Shown here piece after piece: positions 33,518 through 42,472 of a stretch of DNA of 64,000 bases. The notes under the pieces are model-generated. The model searched no databases and was not told the DNA's origin. It saw nothing but the letters and a program-made list of their open reading frames with translations. The first letter of the stretch is position 1. Every line of letters begins with the position of its first letter. This DNA is from Candidatus Amarobacillus elongatus (lineage in GTDB: Bacteria; Chloroflexota; Dehalococcoidia; Tepidiformales; Tepidiformaceae): contig JADJBX010000006.1 of the NCBI GenBank assembly GCA_016703545.1, positions 124,001-188,000 of the forward strand, given 5' to 3'. Position numbers and translations under genes: made by a program.

Positions 33518-35158
33518 TTACCCCGGCGTTCGCCCCGTTCCCGCCGGCACCGCGATCGGGTCGCCGGGCTGCGCCGGGAGCGGCAGCAGGTTCTTCTCGT
33601 CGAACGAGGGGTCCATGCTCTTCGCCACCGCGATGAGCTCGGCCCGGCGCTGGGAGAAGCCGCCCTTGTACCCGGCGACGTAGTACTCCCGGCCCTGCGC
33701 GTCCTTCCAGTAGAGCGTCTGGCCCTCGAAGTTCGGGATGTAGCTGAACTCCGGCGGCCGCGGCCCGCTGAATGCCGCCGCTTCGATGACCAGCCCCGCG
33801 TTGGGCTCGAAGAACATCCACTTCGCGACGTAGCCCGTGGCGTCGCCCGCGCCGCACCCGGCCGCGGGCGACGTCGCCAATGCCGTTGGCTGAAGGCCGT
33901 TCTCGCTGCGATACCCGGCGGGCGCCGCCGGAACACGCACCCCCAGCGCCGCGAACTCCGCCGCCGTCAGCTCCCGGGTCTCGACCGTGCAGGCGTTGGC
34001 AAAGCGGGGGTCGAGCGCCGTCGCAAGGGCCCGGGCCGCGGCGTCGCCGACGGTGAGGTCCCACGACAGGTAGAACTGGTGCGTGCCGTTCGTCCAGCTG
34101 GCGTTGCCCTGGCCGAAGCGGCCCGCGCCCGGCGCCGGGACCTGGAGGCTCGTGATGTCGGCGCTGAGCATGCGCTGGCCGTTGCCCCAGTGGATGCTCA
34201 CGCGCGCCGCCGGCCAGCCCTCGGGCGCGGGCGTTGCGCACCCGGCGTCCGGCTGCACCAGCCGCACGATCTCCTTCTGCATTTCGCTGTAACCCGAAGG
34301 GACCGCCGGGCGCGGGTCGCCGATGCCCATGGCGGCGAGGTCGCCCCAGTCGCCCCGCTCCTCCCGGTAGAAGCAGCCCGCGGACAGCCCCGGCGCGAGC
34401 TGGGCGATCGCGGCCTGCAGGATCGGCGCCGTGTTCACGGCCGTGGGCGGCGCCGGCGCCGGGAGCGTGCTCGCGCTGCCCCCGCTCCCCGAACTCGTGC
34501 CGCTGCCGCTGCCCGTCGCCGGCCTGTCGGGCGGTGTCACGGTCGTCGTGTCCACGAACGCGGGGTTGTAGAGCACCGAGAGGTCGTATTCGAACCCATT
34601 CGCCGAGAAGCGCGCCATGGCCGGCGTGAGCGTATTCGGCACGGCGGTCGCGTTCTCGCGCTGGTTCACCTGCAGGGCGACGCCTGAGGAGTGCAGCCAG
34701 CGGCTTTCGAACGCGCGCGCGGGGCTGCCGGTTTGGCCGCTGCCCGGGCATGGCTGCGTCGCCATGAACCCGAACCCGGAGAGGGTGAACTCACCCGATA
34801 GCAGCGATGGCTTGAAGCCGCCCAGCGACGGGTCGAGCGCGCCGTTCGCGAGCGCTCCCGTCAGCGGCGCCGGGCAGCCCGCCCAGCCGCTGGCCAACGA
34901 GTCGAGCGCCGTTCCCGCGCCGCCGAAGGCGACGTCGTTCGCGCCGTATTCGCCCGCCGCGCGCTTCGGCCCCGTCGCCGGTGCGGGCGCCGCGATCCCG
35001 GTCGAACTGTCCACGGGGGGTGTGTTGCCGTCCGCGGGGGGCTTCGCGTCGCCGCCGCACGACGACAGCAGCACGAGCGTGCCCGCCGCAAGGGTCAGTG
35101 CCGCGCCCAGGATGGGACGCCGGCCGGGGACGGCCAGCGTTCGCGTTCGTTCGCGCAT
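33518..35158 (-). CDS. Large exported lipoprotein of unknown function
   Basis: 546 residues from ATG 35158, with GAGGAGG upstream. The lipobox is LVLLSSC (Cys ~34) after a positively charged start. A Pro/Gly/Ser linker interrupts at about residues 195-220 (SGSGTSSGSGGSASTLPAPAPP). Two beta-rich segments follow, with several Cys pairs (CTVETRELTAAEFAALG, GCGAGDATGYVAKWMFFEPNAGLVIEAAAF). No family recognised. It is followed by a strong intrinsic terminator, so it is monocistronic or the end of a unit with the methyltransferase 94 bases upstream. Confidence 0.65.
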   Translation of the reverse strand: MRERTRTLAVPGRRPILGAALTLAAGTLVLLSSCGGDAKPPADGNTPPVDSSTGIAAPAPATGPKRAAGEYGANDVAFGGAGTALDSLASGWAGCPAPLTGALANGALDPSLGGFKPSLLSGEFTLSGFGFMATQPCPGSGQTGSPARAFESRWLHSSGVALQVNQRENATAVPNTLTPAMARFSANGFEYDLSVLYNPAFVDTTTVTPPDRPATGSGSGTSSGSGGSASTLPAPAPPTAVNTAPILQAAIAQLAPGLSAGCFYREERGDWGDLAAMGIGDPRPAVPSGYSEMQKEIVRLVQPDAGCATPAPEGWPAARVSIHWGNGQRMLSADITSLQVPAPGAGRFGQGNASWTNGTHQFYLSWDLTVGDAAARALATALDPRFANACTVETRELTAAEFAALGVRVPAAPAGYRSENGLQPTALATSPAAGCGAGDATGYVAKWMFFEPNAGLVIEAAAFSGPRPPEFSYIPNFEGQTLYWKDAQGREYYVAGYKGGFSQRRAELIAVAKSMDPSFDEKNLLPLPAQPGDPIAVPAGTGRTPG

Positions 35159-35252
35159 TCTTCCTCCTCGTGGCCACGCCGCGACGGCGGGCCCTGCTGT
35201 GTCGAACGCCGCGCCCGGCCTTGCGGTTCCATCGCGGAAAGGCGGATTCACC

Positions 35253-36721
35253 TCAGGCGAGGAGCAGCCCGTGGCGTGCGAGCCCGGCGATTTCGGCGTG
35301 AACCGCGGCCGCGTCGCGTCCCAGGGCCTTCGCCACCTCGTCCCCCGTGCGCGTGCCGTCGAGCAGCGCCAGCACGGCGGCGGCGTCGTCGTCGACGGCC
35401 ACACCCTCGTGCAGGAGGTTGACCACCCGGCCCCGCGGAGCGCGGGCACGCGCCCAGGCGCTCGCCCGCGGCCGCTCGCCGGGGACGGCCGACACCGCTG
35501 GTTCGAACAGCCGCAGCTGCACTACCCCCGCCGCGAAGGCGCGGTACATCGCCTCCGCGAGCGCCTCGGCGGCGGCTTCGTCCAGCCCCGCGGCAAGGTC
35601 GCCGAACGGCACCGACGCGGGGTGCGCGGCCGCCACCCGTTCCAGCGCCGTGACCGTGGCGGCGTCGCTCGTCGCCAGTACGCTCCCGGCACTGCTTCGG
35701 AATTCGCTCCCGGCCGCCACCTCGCGCCGCTCCAGCAGCCCCGCCACCCGGAAGGGGCGCATCCGTTCAAGCGAGATCGTGCGGTCGATGGCCACGCCAT
35801 CGTGGCAAAGGAGAGTCTGCCGGAAGCCGCGGCAGCGGATGTAGTCCAGGTACTGCTCCTTCAGGATGAGGTCGCGCTCCGCGAGCGACCCCAGCGTCGC
35901 GGCGAGCGGCGCCGGCAGGGCGTCCAGGCTCATGTCCGCGAAGTTCGCCTCGGCGAGGAAGCGCAGGCCGTGGCGGCCAGCCTCCGCCGCGAACTCGGTG
36001 AAGTAGTACGCCTGGTTCACCTCCGCCAGGTCGTCGTGGAACAGCAGGAAGTCCGACGACCCGACCGCGATCCCAATTTCCGATTGCAGGAGCGACCGGT
36101 ACCCCTCGCCGGCGGCGTCGGGCGCGAGCTGCAGCATCGCGAGGAACGCCCGCGCCTGCCGGATCTTCTCCGCCGGGTTCGAAATCGCCGCCGTGTGGCG
36201 CAGGAGCATGGAGCGGATCGCCCCGCGGAAGTGGCCACCGGGCAGCGCGTTGTAGCTGATGAAGCCGATCCCGTGGGGGGCCATCCGCTCTCGCAGCATC
36301 TCCAGTAGCGCCGCCCGCACGGGCTCGGGCACCACGAGTACACCCCATGCGCCAGGACATAATCGAATCCCGTGAGCGACTCCGGGAGCGCCGCCAGGTC
36401 CGCGGTTTCGAAGCGGACGTTGGTCACGCCCGCGGCCACCGCCCCGGCGCGCGCCTTCGCGATCGCGCTCGCGGCGAGGTCGATGCCCACGAACCGGCTG
36501 CCCGGCAGGGCCACCGCCAGGGGGATGAGGTTGCCCCCATCGCCGCAGCCGGCTTCGAGCACGAAGGCGTCGTTCGCCCCCGCGGCCGGCACCCCCAACA
36601 GCCGCGCGATCGCCTCCATGCGCACGGGCGATGTCGAGGCGCGGGCGGTGGACACGTACGGCACCTCGTCGTAGGCCGTTGGCTCGCTGCTGGCGGCTGG
36701 TTCGGCGTCGGATTCGTTCAC
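35253..36721 (-). CDS. SAM methyltransferase with methyltransferase-regulatory domain (frameshifted)
   Basis: GTG 36721 has GAGG six bases upstream. The N-terminal frame holds a class I core: YDEVPYVSTARASTSPVRMEAIARLLG, AFVLEAGCGDGGNLIPLA (motif I), FVGIDLA and FDYVLAHGVYSW. One G is missing near 36332 (TCGTGGTGCC). After it the chain continues VPEPVRAALLEMLRERMAPHGIGFISYNALPGGHFRG. A regulatory domain of the PF10119 type follows (NPAEKIRQARAFLAML ... FADMSLDALP) and then a helical C-terminal PKMT-like region. This architecture occurs in protein-lysine methyltransferases. The restored length is about 489 residues. Confidence 0.82.
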
Positions 36722-36738
36722 GAGTACCTCACGAAATA

Positions 36739-36775
36739 ACTGATCCTTTCAGTGCTCACTCATACGCGTTATAGT
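36739..36775 (+). promoter_or_regulatory. Divergent promoter with inverted repeat ACTGA-N5-TCAGT and TATAGT box
   Basis: The AT-rich spacer between the methyltransferase and the barrel/Hcp operon holds ACTGA (36739-36743) and TCAGT (36749-36753), then TATAGT (36770-36775) facing right. It could be an operator upstream of a -10 box. Confidence 0.4.
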
Positions 36776-36802
36776 CCGCGCATTCTAGCAATGGAGGACG
36801 TC

Positions 36803-37357
36803 ATGGAGAGAATTCCGGATTCGCCACGGCGCAAGTTGCTGAAGCGTGCCGGCATCATGGTCGGCGGCCTCGCCAGTTTCGGGGTGCTCAGCCGCACCGC
36901 GACGGAGACGGTCACGGGCGCCCGCCCGGCTGGCGGCGGTGCGCTCACGCTCGGCATCAAGGGCACCAACTGGCAGACCACCTACCCCGATCGCCGTCGT
37001 GGCGTCTTGCCCACCCCGGGGGACCGCTCGAACAGCTTCGGGCAGCTCTTCGGGGGCAGCGGCGAGAAGATCGGCGAGTTCTATGCCTCCGCGTTCACCT
37101 TCGGATCGCCCTTCGGCCCGAGCCAGGTCTCGGCCGCGGCGATGGAGATGCACCAGTTCAACCTCGCCGACGGCACGATCGTCGGCATGGGCACCACCCA
37201 ATCGCTTGTCGGCGGCGAAAGCGTCCACGCCATCGTCGGCGGCACCGGCCGCTATGAAGGCGCATCGGGCTCGTACGTCGCCCGCCAGAACCCGGTCGAA
37301 CTGGGAGGGGACGGCACGGCCGATTTCACCTTCACCATCACCCTGAGGAGTGCCTGA
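36803..37357 (+). CDS. Tat-exported allene-oxide-cyclase/dirigent-like barrel protein
   Basis: 184 residues from ATG 36803, with GGAGG (36793-36797) at correct spacing; ATG 36791 is less likely. The N-terminus SPRRKLLKRAGIMVGGLASFGVL fits a twin-arginine signal (RRxLLK). The second half, AAMEMHQFNLADGTIVGMGTTQ ... VHAIVGGTGRYEGASGSY, has the AIVGGTGxYxGAxG motif of the allene oxide cyclase/dirigent beta-barrel superfamily. In bacteria such barrels are exported and poorly understood. The stop overlaps the ATG of the Hcp gene by one base. Confidence 0.72.
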   Translation: MERIPDSPRRKLLKRAGIMVGGLASFGVLSRTATETVTGARPAGGGALTLGIKGTNWQTTYPDRRRGVLPTPGDRSNSFGQLFGGSGEKIGEFYASAFTFGSPFGPSQVSAAAMEMHQFNLADGTIVGMGTTQSLVGGESVHAIVGGTGRYEGASGSYVARQNPVELGGDGTADFTFTITLRSA

Positions 37358-37797
37358 TGGCCAGCGACTACCTGCTCGAACTCGACGGGATCAAGGGCGA
37401 AAGCCGCGACCGCCGTCACCCGTCTTCCATTGAAGTCAGCTCCTGGTCGTGGGGCGCCTCGAACGCCGGCAGCACCGGCGGCGGCAGCGGCGGCGGCACC
37501 GGCAAGGTCGTCTTCCAGGACTTCCACTTCACCAAGCGCTGCGACTCCACCTCGCCCCAGCTCTTCCTGCGCTGTGCCACCGGCGAGCACATCAAGAAAG
37601 CCGTGCTCTACGTGCGCAAGTCCGGCGGCGGCGGCGTCGAGTACATGAAGGTGACGATGGAAGACCTCCTCGTCAGCTCCTACCGGGCCAGCGCCGAGCA
37701 GCCCGCGGACGGCATGGACACCATCGAAATGTCGTTCTCCCAGATCACCTTCGAAGGCACCTCGCCGGGCGGCGGCGGCGGTGGCGGCGGCGCCTAA
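37357..37797 (+). CDS. Hcp-family (type VI tube-like) protein, orphan
   Basis: 146 residues matching the Hcp1 family: YLLELDGIKGESRDRRHPSSIEVSSWSWGASN at the start, then VVFQDFHFTKRCDSTSPQLFLRCATGEHIKKAVLYVRK, EYMKVTMEDLLVSSYRAS and MDTIEMSFSQITFE. Two Gly-rich inserts (GGGSGGGTG and a terminal poly-Gly) are unusual. Hcp normally forms stacked hexameric rings of the T6SS tube. No sheath, baseplate or ClpV gene is present here, so it is an orphan. Overlap with the Tat-exported barrel gene suggests a joint function. Confidence 0.85.
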   Translation: MASDYLLELDGIKGESRDRRHPSSIEVSSWSWGASNAGSTGGGSGGGTGKVVFQDFHFTKRCDSTSPQLFLRCATGEHIKKAVLYVRKSGGGGVEYMKVTMEDLLVSSYRASAEQPADGMDTIEMSFSQITFEGTSPGGGGGGGGA

Positions 37798-37820
37798 CGC
37801 CCCCCAACCCCCGAGCCCCA

Positions 37821-37847
37821 GGGAGCCCGGCCCACAGCCGGGCTCCC
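37821..37847 (+). terminator. Hairpin after the Hcp gene
   Basis: GGGAGCCCGGC (37821-37831), five-base loop, GCCGGGCTCCC (37837-37847), 23 bases after the stop; no T tract. Confidence 0.6.
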
Positions 37848-37860
37848 GCGCCTCGCGCCC

Positions 37861-37932
37861 CGAACCCGGCGCGCCGCGCGCCGAACCCGGCGCCCCGCCG
37901 CGAACCTCGCGCCTCGCCCTCGAACCCGGCGC
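37861..37932. repeat. Three copies of CGAACCCGGCGC
   Basis: Identical 12-mers at 37861-37872, 37882-37893 and 37921-37932 fill the spacer between the Hcp terminator and the purQ promoter. Confidence 0.65.
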
Positions 37933-37942
37933 CCCGTTCCCG

Positions 37943-37948
37943 TACACT
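37943..37948 (+). promoter_or_regulatory. -10 box (TACACT) of purQ
   Basis: TACACT lies 22 bases before ATG 37970, with a G-rich GGCGGGGG leader between. Confidence 0.45.
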
Positions 37949-37969
37949 CGCAGGCGGGGGTGTGCGCCG

Positions 37970-38671
37970 ATGAAGCTCGCGATTGTCCGGTTCCCGGGGA
38001 CGTGGAGTGACCGTGATTGCCATCACGTCCTCGTCGACGTGATGGGCCAGCAGGCGGACATCGTCTGGCACCGCGAGGACGACCTCGCCGGCTACGACGC
38101 CGTGGTCCTTCCCGGCGGCTTCTCCTACGGCGACTACCTGCGCTGCGGCGCCATCGCCCGGTTCTCCCCCGTGATGGAAGCCGTCACCCGCTTCGCCGCG
38201 CGCGGCGGCCCGGTCATCGGCATCTGCAACGGTTTCCAGGTGCTGTGCGAGTCCGGCCTGCTGCCGGGCGTGCTCATCCGCAACGAAAGCCTTCAGTTCC
38301 GCTGCGAATGGACCTACCTGCGGCGCGAGGGCGGTGCATCCCCGTGGCTCGGCGCGATCCCCGAGGGCAGCCTCATCCACATTCCCATCAGCCACGGCGA
38401 GGGCAACTACTACGCTGATGAGCGCACCCTCGACACCCTTGAGGACGCCGGCCGCGTCGCCTTCCGCTACGTCGATGCGCAGGGCGAGCCGACCGCCGCC
38501 GCGAACCCGAACGGGGCCGCGCGCAACATCGCCGGCATTCTGAACGAAGCGGGCAACGTCCTCGGGATGATGCCGCACCCCGAACGCGCGGGTGAAGCGC
38601 TTGTAGGTGGCGTGGACGGCAACAAGATCTGGCAATCCCTCATTGAATCGGCCCTCGCCACAGTCGTATAA
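37970..38671 (+). CDS. purQ: Phosphoribosylformylglycinamidine synthase subunit PurQ
   Basis: 233 residues of a class I glutamine amidotransferase. MKLAIVRFPGTWSDRDCHHVL, VLPGGFSYGDYLRCGAIARFSPVM and the nucleophile loop GICNGFQVLCESGLLPG are diagnostic for PurQ. The catalytic His and Glu sit in MMPHPERA near the C-terminus. It supplies ammonia to PurL for FGAM formation in purine synthesis. purS and purL are not adjacent in the window. The gene has its own promoter after the GC repeats. Confidence 0.96.
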   Translation: MKLAIVRFPGTWSDRDCHHVLVDVMGQQADIVWHREDDLAGYDAVVLPGGFSYGDYLRCGAIARFSPVMEAVTRFAARGGPVIGICNGFQVLCESGLLPGVLIRNESLQFRCEWTYLRREGGASPWLGAIPEGSLIHIPISHGEGNYYADERTLDTLEDAGRVAFRYVDAQGEPTAAANPNGAARNIAGILNEAGNVLGMMPHPERAGEALVGGVDGNKIWQSLIESALATVV

Positions 38672-38739
38672 CTCGCCGGGAATGGCGGTAAAGCCCGCCA
38701 GGCGCGGGGCACAATGCCCGGCCGGGAGAGATCCCCACC

Positions 38740-39339
38740 TTGGCCACGATGGCTGCATCCGGGTCCTTGAGCGGGCCGTACCGGGTCGACGTCGAATTCG
38801 ACCCACCTGCGAAGCAGAGCAGGCTGACCGTCCTGTTCCGCGGTTTCATGCTCATCCCGCACATCATCATCATGGCCGTGCTCGGCTTCGTCGCCAGCAT
38901 CGCCATCGTGCTTTCGTGGCTGGCCATCGTCTTCACGGGGAAGATGCCGGCGGGTCTCGCGGGGTTCATCACCGGCGTGCTCCACTGGAATACCCGCGTG
39001 ACCGCGTACCAGTTCCTCCTTACCGGCGTGTACCCGCCCTTCGCCATGGGGCCGGCATCCTACCCGGGGCGCCTCTCCATCGATCCACAGCTCGACGGCC
39101 GCAGCCGCATCACCGTGCTCCTGCGCTGCTTCATGCTGATCCCGCACATGATCGTGCTCGGCGCCATTGGCTTCGCCGCGTTCTTCGTGTTCGCCATCGC
39201 CTGGCTGGTCGCCCTGTTCACGGGCATGGTGCCCGCGGGCATGCACACGTTCCTCGCCGGCTTCATCCGGTGGCAGACGCGCTACACCGCCTACGCCTAC
39301 CTCCTCGTCGATGACTACCCGCCCTTCAGCATGAGCTGA
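38740..39339 (+). CDS. DUF4389 membrane protein (tandem domain)
   Basis: 199 residues from TTG 38740 (GGGAGAG nine bases upstream) or 196 from ATG 38749. Two DUF4389-like units follow each other: each has RLTVLFRGFMLIPHIIIMAVLG or RITVLLRCFMLIPHMIVLGAIG, a second helix, then LFTGxxPAGxxxFxxGxxxWxTRxxAYxxLL and YPPF. Four transmembrane helices in all. The function of DUF4389 is unknown. It lies 68 bases after purQ and before a related, larger DUF4389 protein. Confidence 0.83.
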   Translation: MATMAASGSLSGPYRVDVEFDPPAKQSRLTVLFRGFMLIPHIIIMAVLGFVASIAIVLSWLAIVFTGKMPAGLAGFITGVLHWNTRVTAYQFLLTGVYPPFAMGPASYPGRLSIDPQLDGRSRITVLLRCFMLIPHMIVLGAIGFAAFFVFAIAWLVALFTGMVPAGMHTFLAGFIRWQTRYTAYAYLLVDDYPPFSMS

Positions 39340-39350
39340 CCGGCCACCGG

Positions 39351-39378
39351 GCGGGCGTGCTTTCCCATGCACGCCCGC
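39351..39378 (+). terminator. Hairpin after the tandem DUF4389 gene
   Basis: GCGGGCGTGC (39351-39360), eight-base loop, GCACGCCCGC (39369-39378), immediately upstream of the next leaderless promoter. Confidence 0.55.
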
Positions 39379-39383
39379 TCCGG

Positions 39384-39389
39384 TACCGT
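39384..39389 (+). promoter_or_regulatory. Leaderless -10 box upstream of the DUF4389 leader ORF
   Basis: TACCGT, six bases before ATG 39396. Confidence 0.5.
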
Positions 39390-39395
39390 TCGCCC

Positions 39396-39443
39396 ATGTT
39401 CCGGGCCGCCTTCACACCGAGCCCGACGAGGCGGAGCGCGTGA
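39396..39443 (+). CDS. 15-codon leaderless leader ORF coupled to the large DUF4389 gene
   Basis: ATG 39396 begins MFRAAFTPSPTRRSA, whose TGA overlaps GTG 39440 of the next gene. It repeats the layout seen upstream of the MFS gene: TANNNT, six bases, short ORF, GTGA junction. GGAG (39432-39435) also precedes the GTG. Confidence 0.45.
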   Translation: MFRAAFTPSPTRRSA

Positions 39444-41217
39444 CGCCACAACAGGAATTCCAGCTCGCCCTGCTCCGATCCCTCCGAGACCGCGGCGAAA
39501 TCACGGACCGCGAATATGACGAGCGCTCCCGCGCGCTCCTGGGCGACGCCATTGAGGCCGCCCCTGGGGAACCGTTGCGCGGCGGCTCCGACGCGACGCC
39601 GCCCTACGTGCTGGAGCCCGCGGGCGAACCTCCCCCGGCCGCGACCCCCGAAGACCTGCCGTCCGCCTTCGCACCCGAGAGCGAACCGGGCACGGCATCC
39701 GCGCGGCCCGTCGAATATGGCGAGGGCGCCGCGCCGGAGCCATCGCCGCCGGCGTCGCAGCCCCCGTTCCCGTCCGCGGAGAGCGCCGCCAACGCGGTCG
39801 AGACCGCCCGGGAACCGCAGCCGGGCGAGCCGTTCGCCGCCACCCCCTCCGCCGGCGTCCCTGCCCTGCCGCTTCCCCCACCCCCGGCGTGGGCGACACC
39901 CCTCGAACCCGCGCCGCCGTCCGCGGCTCCGCCGCCACCGCCGCCGGCAACGCTGTCGTGGTCCGACCCTGAGACGAAGAGTGCGCCCACCGCGCCGCCG
40001 CCCCCGCCTCCGGGCGACGCCACTCTCGCCTGGGAAGGCCCCGCCCCCGAGCCCGCCATCGCCCCGTACGAACGGCCGCCGGGCGACCCGGACCCGTATC
40101 CCGTGCGCTTCGAGGTCGAGTACCCGGAGTCACTGAGCCGCGTGACCACGTTCTTCCGGCTCTTCCTCGCCCTGCCGCTGCTGTTCCTCGTGTACCCGCT
40201 GACGGTGCTGACCTACGCCGCGCAGGGCCTCGGGTACCTCACGGTGTTCCTGCGCCGCAGCTACCCGGGCTGGCTCTTCGCCGCGCACGCCGGGGTACTG
40301 GGCTTCCAGGCGCGCACCGTCGCCTACCTGCTCCTGCTGACGGACCGTTACCCGTCGTTCGAGCCAGCGGGCAGCCCCGTGCGGCTGATGTTCGCGCGGC
40401 CGCCGTCGGGCAGGCTGAGCCGCTGGCGCGTCTTCTTCTGGAAGGGCGTGCTCCTTCTGCCGAACTTCTTCGTGCTGCAGATCCTCGCGCTCTGCGCCGG
40501 CGTGGTCAGCATCCTCGCGTGGTTCGCCATCCTCTTCACGGGGCGCTACCCGCGCGGCCTGTTCGGGTTCGTCACCGGGGTGGGCCGCTGGCACTTCCGC
40601 ACGACCGCCTACTTCGCTTCCTTTAACGACCGCTACCCTCCGTACGCGCTTTCCAGCAGTGCGGGCCCCGCCTCCCCGGCGACGGCGCGGATTTCGGCCG
40701 TCCTCGGCGTGCTCCTCGCGGGCGCCCTTGCCACCATCATTGGCGCCATCGCCTACCTCGATTCCAGCAACAAGACGCAGGAAGTCGACTACTCCGACCT
40801 CGCCTCCGGCCGCGCGAACCCCGCCACCATCACCTCCGGCCCGACGACCGATCCCGACTTCAGCGTCCGCCTGCGGCGCGTGTACGACCCCGGGGACGAG
40901 CTGGCGCGCGTGATCGAGCCGCCCACCGGCTCCCGGCTCGTCGTCTTCGAATGGCTCATGACCAACACCGGCTTCGATGACGAGCGCCTCACCCCCGGCT
41001 TCGCCCGCCTCACGTACGCCGTCGCGGGCGGCGGTACCCGCTCGCTTTCGGCCGAGCTCGTCACCGCCGGTGACCGCGTCGCGCCGGTCGCGATCGGGAA
41101 GGAGACGCAGGTCCGGGTTCGCGCCGTGTTCCTCGTGCCCCGCAACGGAACGCCCACGAAGCTCGTAATCGACCCCCGTGGGACGCCCTCGGCGGCATCG
41201 CCTACGAGTTCCGGTAG
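39440..41217 (+). CDS. Large DUF4389 membrane protein with SHOCT-like start (frameshift near end)
   Basis: About 592 residues. An N-terminal SHOCT-like helix pair (FQLALLRSLRDRGEITDREYDERSRALLG) is followed by ~170 residues of Pro/Ala/Glu linker. Then two DUF4389 units (residues ~215-400) carry four helices (FFRLFLALPLLFLVYPLTVLTY, LLPNFFVLQILALCAGVVSILAWFAI), a further helix, and an outer beta domain (VFEWLMTNTGFDDERLTP) resembling DUF4352. A one-base shift near 41178-41184 would give DALGGIAYEFR and a stop at 41217 instead of running on. It probably belongs with the smaller DUF4389 protein. Confidence 0.75.
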
Positions 41218-41249
41218 CCCGCGCTCTCGCCCACTCCCGCGCGCTCCCG

Positions 41250-41255
41250 TAGCCT
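41250..41255 (+). promoter_or_regulatory. Leaderless -10 box for the DegT gene
   Basis: TAGCCT, six bases before ATG 41262. Confidence 0.55.
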
Positions 41256-41261
41256 GTCGGC

Positions 41262-42425
41262 ATGACCGGATTCCGTATCCCCTTCTTCCGGCCTTCCGTC
41301 GGCGAAGGCGAAATCGCGGCCGTGACCGAGTGCCTGCGCAGTGGCTGGCTCACGACGGGGCCGAACGTGAACGCCCTCGAAAGCGAGCTCGCGGCCTACT
41401 GCGGCGCCCCCCACGTGAACGCCGTCAACTCCGCCACCGCCGCCCTCCACCTCGCGCTCGCGGCATGGGACCTGCAGCCCGGCGACGAAGTCATCACGAC
41501 GCCGTACACCTTTGCCGCCACGGCCACGACGATCATTCATGCGGGGGGCACGCCCGTTTTCGCCGACGTGCGCGACGCCGACGCGAACATCGACCCCGAG
41601 GCGATCGAACGCGCCATCACGCCGCGCACGCGCGCCATCGTGCCCGTGCACTTCGCGGGTGAACCGTGCGACATGGACGCGATCAACGACATCGCCCGCC
41701 GCCACAACCTCCGCGTGCTGGAGGACGCCGCCCACGCCATCGGGACCATGTATCGCGGGCGGATGGTCGGCACCCTCAGCGATGCCGCCGCCTTCAGCTT
41801 CTACGCGACCAAGAACATCACGACCGCCGAGGGCGGCGCGCTCGCCACGGCCGACCCCGAACTCAGCGAACGCGTCCGCCGCCTGACCCTGCATGGCATG
41901 TCGAAGGACGCCTGGAAGCGGTACGACGCCGGCGGGAGCTGGCGGTACGACATCGTCGAGTTCGGCTTCAAGGACAATCTCACCGATATCGCCGCCGCCC
42001 TCGGACGCCAGCAGCTCCAGCGCCTGGAGACGTTCATCGAGCAGCGCACGCGCGTCGCGCAGCGGTACTTCGCCAACCTTCGCGACGAAGAGGCGCTGAT
42101 CCTCCCCGGCTTCAACGAGGCAAACCGCCACTGCTGGCACCTGTTCATGATCCGGGTGCGAAACGGCGTCAGCGCCGTCCCGCGCGATGAGGTCATCCGC
42201 CAGCTCAACGAGCGCGGCATCCAGACCTCGGTGCACTTCATCCCGCTGCACTCGTTCACGGCGTACCAGAAGCTGGGCCGCTGGCAGTGGGGCGATTTCC
42301 CCGTGGCCGAGGGGATCTTCGAAGGCGCCATCAGCCTTCCCATGTTCCCCGACCTGGAGGATGCGCAGGTGGACGAGGTTTGCCAGGCGCTGCGCGAGAT
42401 CGTCCGCGGGACCGCCGGCCGCTAG
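41262..42425 (+). CDS. DegT/DnrJ/EryC1/StrS family aminotransferase
   Basis: 387 residues with a complete PLP fold type I sugar aminotransferase sequence. IPFFRPSVGEGEIAAVTECLRSGWLTTGP opens it, NSATAALHLALAAW is the PLP phosphate loop, LEDAAHAIG holds the ring-stacking Asp, and SFYATKNITTAEGGAL holds the Schiff-base Lys. These enzymes convert 4- or 3-keto nucleotide sugars to amino sugars for glycans. A glycosyltransferase lies 27 kb away, but no sugar-nucleotide pathway genes adjoin it. A leaderless promoter indicates independent expression. Confidence 0.93.
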   Translation: MTGFRIPFFRPSVGEGEIAAVTECLRSGWLTTGPNVNALESELAAYCGAPHVNAVNSATAALHLALAAWDLQPGDEVITTPYTFAATATTIIHAGGTPVFADVRDADANIDPEAIERAITPRTRAIVPVHFAGEPCDMDAINDIARRHNLRVLEDAAHAIGTMYRGRMVGTLSDAAAFSFYATKNITTAEGGALATADPELSERVRRLTLHGMSKDAWKRYDAGGSWRYDIVEFGFKDNLTDIAAALGRQQLQRLETFIEQRTRVAQRYFANLRDEEALILPGFNEANRHCWHLFMIRVRNGVSAVPRDEVIRQLNERGIQTSVHFIPLHSFTAYQKLGRWQWGDFPVAEGIFEGAISLPMFPDLEDAQVDEVCQALREIVRGTAGR

Positions 42426-42472
42426 CTCCGGCGCGCCATGGTGGCACGCGCCGGGCGCGCCCGCGCCCGGTG

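Noticed and set aside
37357..37797. Evidence for a type VI secretion system
   Set aside because: Only Hcp is present; no TssB/C, VgrG, ClpV or baseplate genes in the window.
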